Source: Fimbriimonas ginsengisoli Gsoil 348 (lineage in GTDB: Bacteria; Armatimonadota; Fimbriimonadia; Fimbriimonadales; Fimbriimonadaceae). Taken from it: 64,000 nucleotides of DNA. The stretch spans positions 1,240,001 through 1,304,000 of the forward strand of contig NZ_CP007139.1 of NCBI RefSeq assembly GCF_000724625.1, in the 5' to 3' direction. This document shows, piece by piece, positions 60,562 through 64,000 of this stretch. The translations under genes were made by a program, and so were the position numbers. The number at the start of each line of letters is the position of its first letter. Position 1 is the stretch's first letter. Below the pieces are notes generated by a model, which was given only the letters and a program-made list of their open reading frames with translations, was not told the origin of the DNA and made no database searches.

Positions 60562-61914
60562 ATGAGCACGAATTCCACCCAAGTTGAGTCGGCGAGTCGC
60601 CGTTTTGCCCAGGCGATTGTAGATGCGCATCGTAACGGTGTCGTATTAGACGACATACTCGGGAGCGCTAAAATTAACAAGCTTTACAATGGCCTCTTTC
60701 GGAGTCTCCGTGAGCTAACCGAGGAGAGATTCAAATATGGCTTCACCGTAGGGGAAGCAGCGTTCAATCTTGCCCATCAAATCACGGAATCTGATGCAGA
60801 TGACGTAAACTTGCATGTCGAGCAATTTGCGAACTACATCTCGCGCTTGCTCACGCGACTCGAAAACATCGAATGGCTGGCGTTTACACCTCTACCTTGG
60901 CAGTACGCCGATTTTCCCTTGAAAACAGATTTCGGACCGTTCCAAATCATAAATGTTAACAAAGGGCAAACAGTCGGACAAGAAAAAAACATCCGAACGT
61001 TTCGCAACTTTCTTAGGAATCGCCTACAGATCCCCGTAGAAAACAGGGATAACGGCCATGAAAGGTATGACTGGCTGGGGAGCCACTTCTTCAGAAAAAG
61101 TGATCAAGCAATACCAGGTAGAGCGATGCTCTTCCAACCATGCGGGACAGGGGAGGAATTTGCTGCACGTCGGCTAAACGAGGGTCAACTTAGAGCGTAT
61201 TTACCGCTTTTGGAATTGGCTGAAATGATGACACAACGTCATTTATTTCATGTCCCGAAAGTTCACGCTACTACTCCGGGTGGGATGCACATTGAAAGAG
61301 GAAGCTTGGACTTAATTCCCGTTTCCCTAGCTGTTGAGAAGAACAGCGGGACTCTTATGTGGTGGTCCCGAAGTCCACAGCAATTTGACGCTTCGGATCG
61401 GCACGTCATAGATGTTTCTGAGTTTAAGAAAGCATGGAAATCGTATTGTCGGCCTATTCTGGAACTCGATGCCTATGAGCCTGCAGCCAACTTTTGCGTT
61501 TCCATACGAAACGCCCTTTCCGTGTATACCCAATCAAGGAACGCCCCCCATGAAGTTCGCGTCTTGTCTTCGATTATTGCTATCGAAACTCTTCAGAAGC
61601 CATTCGGCCAGCGTGGTTCCGTTCGAGAACCATTTTGTATGGCGATCGCGCACCTGATGGGATCCTCCTTAGAGGAACGTACAAAGTGGTACCGAATTGC
61701 GTCCAAGCTCTACAGTCAACGGAGCAGTTATGTGCACAGTGCAAGTCTCGATTTTGGCCGGGAGAGTCCTGATGATGTCTTGCGCGATGCCAAAGCAATC
61801 TTTGTCGCAACTCTTCAGGACGCCTGTCACTGGGGACTAACGCGAGCGAGGGCAAGTGAGCCTCTTGACAAGACAACACATCGTCAGCATTACGAGAAGT
61901 TAATCTTGTCCTAA
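60562..61914 (+). CDS. ApeA-type HEPN protein, candidate toxin/defence ribonuclease
   Basis: Protein of 450 residues without signal or membrane helix. The C-terminal ~130 residues look like an ApeA-type HEPN domain: VRVLSSIIAIETLQKPFG (near 333), a long helix pair, and the R-x4-H motif RSSYVH at residues 387-392, which forms the RNase site in HEPN families. The first ~300 residues are unassigned and may sense phage or bind a partner. Base composition is clearly lower in GC than neighbours, which suggests horizontal transfer. Function as a phage-abortive RNase is inferred from the family. Confidence 0.72.
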   Translation: MSTNSTQVESASRRFAQAIVDAHRNGVVLDDILGSAKINKLYNGLFRSLRELTEERFKYGFTVGEAAFNLAHQITESDADDVNLHVEQFANYISRLLTRLENIEWLAFTPLPWQYADFPLKTDFGPFQIINVNKGQTVGQEKNIRTFRNFLRNRLQIPVENRDNGHERYDWLGSHFFRKSDQAIPGRAMLFQPCGTGEEFAARRLNEGQLRAYLPLLELAEMMTQRHLFHVPKVHATTPGGMHIERGSLDLIPVSLAVEKNSGTLMWWSRSPQQFDASDRHVIDVSEFKKAWKSYCRPILELDAYEPAANFCVSIRNALSVYTQSRNAPHEVRVLSSIIAIETLQKPFGQRGSVREPFCMAIAHLMGSSLEERTKWYRIASKLYSQRSSYVHSASLDFGRESPDDVLRDAKAIFVATLQDACHWGLTRARASEPLDKTTHRQHYEKLILS

Positions 61915-62239
61915 GTTAGCTGCTGGGCTGCTTGATCTACGCGGTCAAGTAAACACTTTCAGACCTACATTACCAATAATAGTCGTGCCGAGGACCGCCG
62001 GCCCCCGGACCCGTCACTCATCCCAACACCCTCACTCCTTCGTCCCCTGATGCACCCCGAGGAGCGAAATAGGGCCCCGAAATGGTCTCTTGCGTGATCT
62101 ATGGTTAGGGACGACCTTCGTTGGCTTTTGTGATCGTCTTCGGCCAGCAAACCTGCAGCAATACGGCAGCACCGTTGAAGCCCTTCGTCTCCAAAGGGTT
62201 ACGCCCCCGGAATACTGCTGGGGGCGTTAGCACACAGGG
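61915..62239. other. 325-bp gap with a hairpin
   Basis: GC rises again here, marking the island edge. No gene is supported. The hairpin at 62201-62227 lies next to the 3' end of the following minus-strand gene. Confidence 0.5.
62201..62227 (-). terminator. Hairpin terminator of the CsgG-like gene
   Basis: ACGCCCCC (62201-62208) pairs with GGGGGCGT (62220-62227), 11-nt loop, 13 bp beyond the stop at 62240. No strong T-run. Confidence 0.5.
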
Positions 62240-62848
62240 TCAGTCGCCGATTTTCTTGCTGGCGGCTTGGGTGGTCTTTAGCCATGGCTCGAAGGCCAGG
62301 CCGATGGCTTGCCGGGCGGCGCGTTGTTGGTGGGGGGTTTTGGGGCCTCCGCTGAGGGCGGTGAAGCCCATGGAGACGAGGAGGGCGCCGGCGGTTTCGA
62401 GACCTTTTTCGACGCGGGTGCTGTCGGCCTTTACATTCTTGGCATCAAGAGCCACTTCTTCCTTCTTGACGTCGATAATCATGCAGTCGACCGTGCAGTC
62501 GGCTTTTGTCTTCGGGCCAAGGGAAACCCACACGCTCTTGGTGTGCCACTTCGCCCGACCCGCGCATACCCAGTCGACGTGCAGCTTCTTCCCGAGGGCG
62601 AGTAAGTCCTTCGCGGAGGGCATGGCGGGAAAGTCCTCGTCATCCTTGAGCTCGGTAGGAATGGGAGCCAACTTCAAATCCGTTTCCCACGCCACCTGAA
62701 CGGCGGCGGGCGAAAGCACCTCGTGCTTTGTTTTCTCGAAGAGAGTCGTGATCGTCTCCCGCGCCGTCTTGACCGCACTCTCGGTGCCGCCTTTCAGGCA
62801 CCAGGGAAGGACAGCCACTCGCTCGGCCGGCGTTTGAGCGTGAGTCAA
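62240..62848 (-). CDS. CsgG/LpoB-like protein, N-terminus uncertain
   Basis: Protein of ~202 residues. The opening RVAVLPWCLKGGTESAVKTA resembles CsgG/LpoB-type envelope proteins that begin with VAVLPF; the middle (LLALGKKLHVDWVCAGRAKW) matches their strand pattern. The only start is TTG 62848, which leaves no signal peptide; upstream in the same frame PRGPALTHAQ resembles a signal-peptide cleavage region but is cut off by a TGA. The gene may be N-terminally damaged or use a different start. Role unknown. Confidence 0.6.
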   Translation of the reverse strand: MTHAQTPAERVAVLPWCLKGGTESAVKTARETITTLFEKTKHEVLSPAAVQVAWETDLKLAPIPTELKDDEDFPAMPSAKDLLALGKKLHVDWVCAGRAKWHTKSVWVSLGPKTKADCTVDCMIIDVKKEEVALDAKNVKADSTRVEKGLETAGALLVSMGFTALSGGPKTPHQQRAARQAIGLAFEPWLKTTQAASKKIGD

Positions 62849-63178
62849 CGCGGGGCCGCGGGGTCACCTATGGCCCGTGTGACGGAGCCACGACCTTGAT
62901 TTCATGGCCAAGCCACCCGTGATCGATTAGAGAGGCATTTCGGATCCCCGCGACCGAACGAAGCATAAGTAGACGAATATCTACCTATTTGTGCTACAAT
63001 GGGGGTTGGTGCCCCATGCATGCCCAGATCAACAACCCTTCGAGGTCGAAAAGTAAAAAACACGGAACGAACCCAGATTTGAACCTAATCGGGACAAAAA
63101 CGAACCCAAAAAGTGCGGATTCCGACCTGCCTTCACCGGCGTCGCCATAATCAAGATTCTCCGAGAGGTCTCCAAGAA
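62849..63178. other. 330-bp gap upstream of the methyltransferase
   Basis: GTAGA-CGAATA-TCTAC (62969-62984) is followed by TACAAT (62995-63000), a possible operator and -10 box. AACGAACCCA occurs twice (near 63066 and 63099). No gene or tRNA is supported. Confidence 0.5.
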
Positions 63179-64000
63179 ATGTCCGCCGAGAACACCACAC
63201 CACCACCGAACGCGGCTCAGATTGAATATTGGAATAAGGGGGGCGGGGCGGCGTGGTCGAACTATCACGACCTGCTGGATCGCCAGCTAGGTCCGTTAGG
63301 ACACGAGGCCATGCGGGTGCTTGATCTAAAAGCCGGCGAGGCTGTGCTCGATATCGGTTGCGGCTGTGGCCAGACGACGTTCGAACTCGCCACCCGCGTG
63401 GGGCCGACCGGGTCGGTGACGGGGGTCGATATCTCGGCGCCGATGCTCGCGATCGCGGAGGCTCGGGCGCCTCATGACGGGGCGGGCGAGATCGAATTCC
63501 GGCTACGGGACGTTCAGACCGACGACCTCGGGATCGGCCGGTACGACGTCGCGTTCTCGCGATTCGGGGTGATGTTTTTCAGCGAGCCGACGGTGGCGTT
63601 TCGCAACATCCACCGTGCGCTCCGGCCGGACGGCCGGCTTGCATTCGTCTGCTGGCAGCCGTTCTCATCGAACCCCTGGATGCGCGAACCGCTCGAGGCG
63701 GTTCGCCACCTACTACCACCCTCGGAGCCTCCCGACCCATTGGCGCCCGGCCCCTTCGCATTTGCCGACCCCGACCGCGTTCGCGGAATCTTGACCGATG
63801 CGGGATTCACGAACATCGACATTGCGTCGTTTGAAACCACCCTCGGCAGTGGCTCGGTCGACGAGACGCTCGCCGTGACGCTGCGAATCGGACCCCTCGG
63901 CCGAGCCGTAGCCGACCAGCCCGAACGGTTACCGGAACTTGCCGGTCCCGTCCGAGCCGTCCTCGAGCGATACCTAACGTCAAATGGTGTTCAGATCCCA
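63179..64000 (+). CDS. SAM-dependent class I methyltransferase, 3' end outside window
   Basis: At least 274 residues. After a short polar N-terminus (YWNKGGGAAWSNYHDLL), the Rossmann-like SAM site is VLDIGCGCGQTTFELATRVG (near 71), with GVDIS (motif II) and the post-motif DLGIGRYDVAFSRFGVMFF. The end RALRPDGRLAFVCWQPF is motif IV/post-I. It matches the UbiE/COQ5-like group, which methylates small molecules. AGAGG lies about 10 nt before the ATG. The gene runs past the window end in one open frame. Confidence 0.9.
   Translation, partial: MSAENTTPPPNAAQIEYWNKGGGAAWSNYHDLLDRQLGPLGHEAMRVLDLKAGEAVLDIGCGCGQTTFELATRVGPTGSVTGVDISAPMLAIAEARAPHDGAGEIEFRLRDVQTDDLGIGRYDVAFSRFGVMFFSEPTVAFRNIHRALRPDGRLAFVCWQPFSSNPWMREPLEAVRHLLPPSEPPDPLAPGPFAFADPDRVRGILTDAGFTNIDIASFETTLGSGSVDETLAVTLRIGPLGRAVADQPERLPELAGPVRAVLERYLTSNGVQIP

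Noticed and set aside
59249-61914. Complete restriction-modification system
   Set aside because: No methylase or specificity subunit was found; only a nuclease-like and a HEPN gene are present.
63060-63130. Minus-strand GGTTCAAATC resembling a tRNA T-loop
   Set aside because: The flanking T-stem does not pair and no acceptor or anticodon arm fits.

Overview
The window looks like part of a high-GC chromosome from Armatimonadota, probably the class Fimbriimonadia. The two type IV prepilin-like proteins carry the leader followed by 'FPVFAQAK', a hallmark of that phylum. There are also paired PSD1/DUF1501 genes, large secreted BNR proteins, GntR-LacI hybrid regulation and many genes that appear to lack a leader. 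This assignment is an inference from protein style; no rRNA, tRNA, transposase or CRISPR array was found.

Layout. 1-4.4 kb: signalling genes (two histidine kinases, an HD-GYP protein), a thioesterase, and a prepilin/mini-lipoprotein pair. 4.5-11.5 kb: phosphatase, DUF1684, and a DUF1501 / four-helix-bundle / PSD1 cluster in which the small middle gene is bracketed by palindromes. 11.5-19.8 kb: BNR protein, glycosidase-like protein, a second prepilin/mini-lipoprotein pair and a GntR-LacI regulator. 20-31.3 kb: kinase-like protein, polysaccharide deacetylase, DUF2272, TetR/SDR divergent pair, BlaI/M56 pair, prolyl oligopeptidase. 31.4-49.6 kb: secreted metalloprotease-like protein, short GH29 fucosidase, BNR protein with five Ig-like repeats, Gfo/Idh/MocA oxidoreductase, LuxR-PAS regulator, sugar ABC transporter (binding protein and two permeases, no ATPase) and a beta-helix/PA14 protein. 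Together this is a carbohydrate scavenging locus. 49.6-59 kb: vapBC with a frameshifted toxin, an indoleamine dioxygenase-like protein, a membrane channel-like protein, pruA, a GNAT enzyme, a lipoprotein, a LacI regulator and metK. 59.1-61.9 kb: a lower-GC island with an Mrr-like nuclease carrying winged-helix domains and an ApeA-type HEPN protein, a candidate defence pair. 62.2-64 kb: a CsgG-like protein and a methyltransferase cut by the window end.

The most unusual signals are: (i) two copies of an overlapping prepilin + tiny lipoprotein module sharing an [RH]LGG motif; (ii) several families of dispersed hairpins, one of which supplies the stop codon of two unrelated genes; (iii) about ten genes with a TAnnnT box 6-9 nt before the start codon and no ribosome binding site, as expected for leaderless mRNAs; (iv) a transporter operon that seems to use CTG and perhaps ATC starts; and (v) the Mrr/HEPN island.
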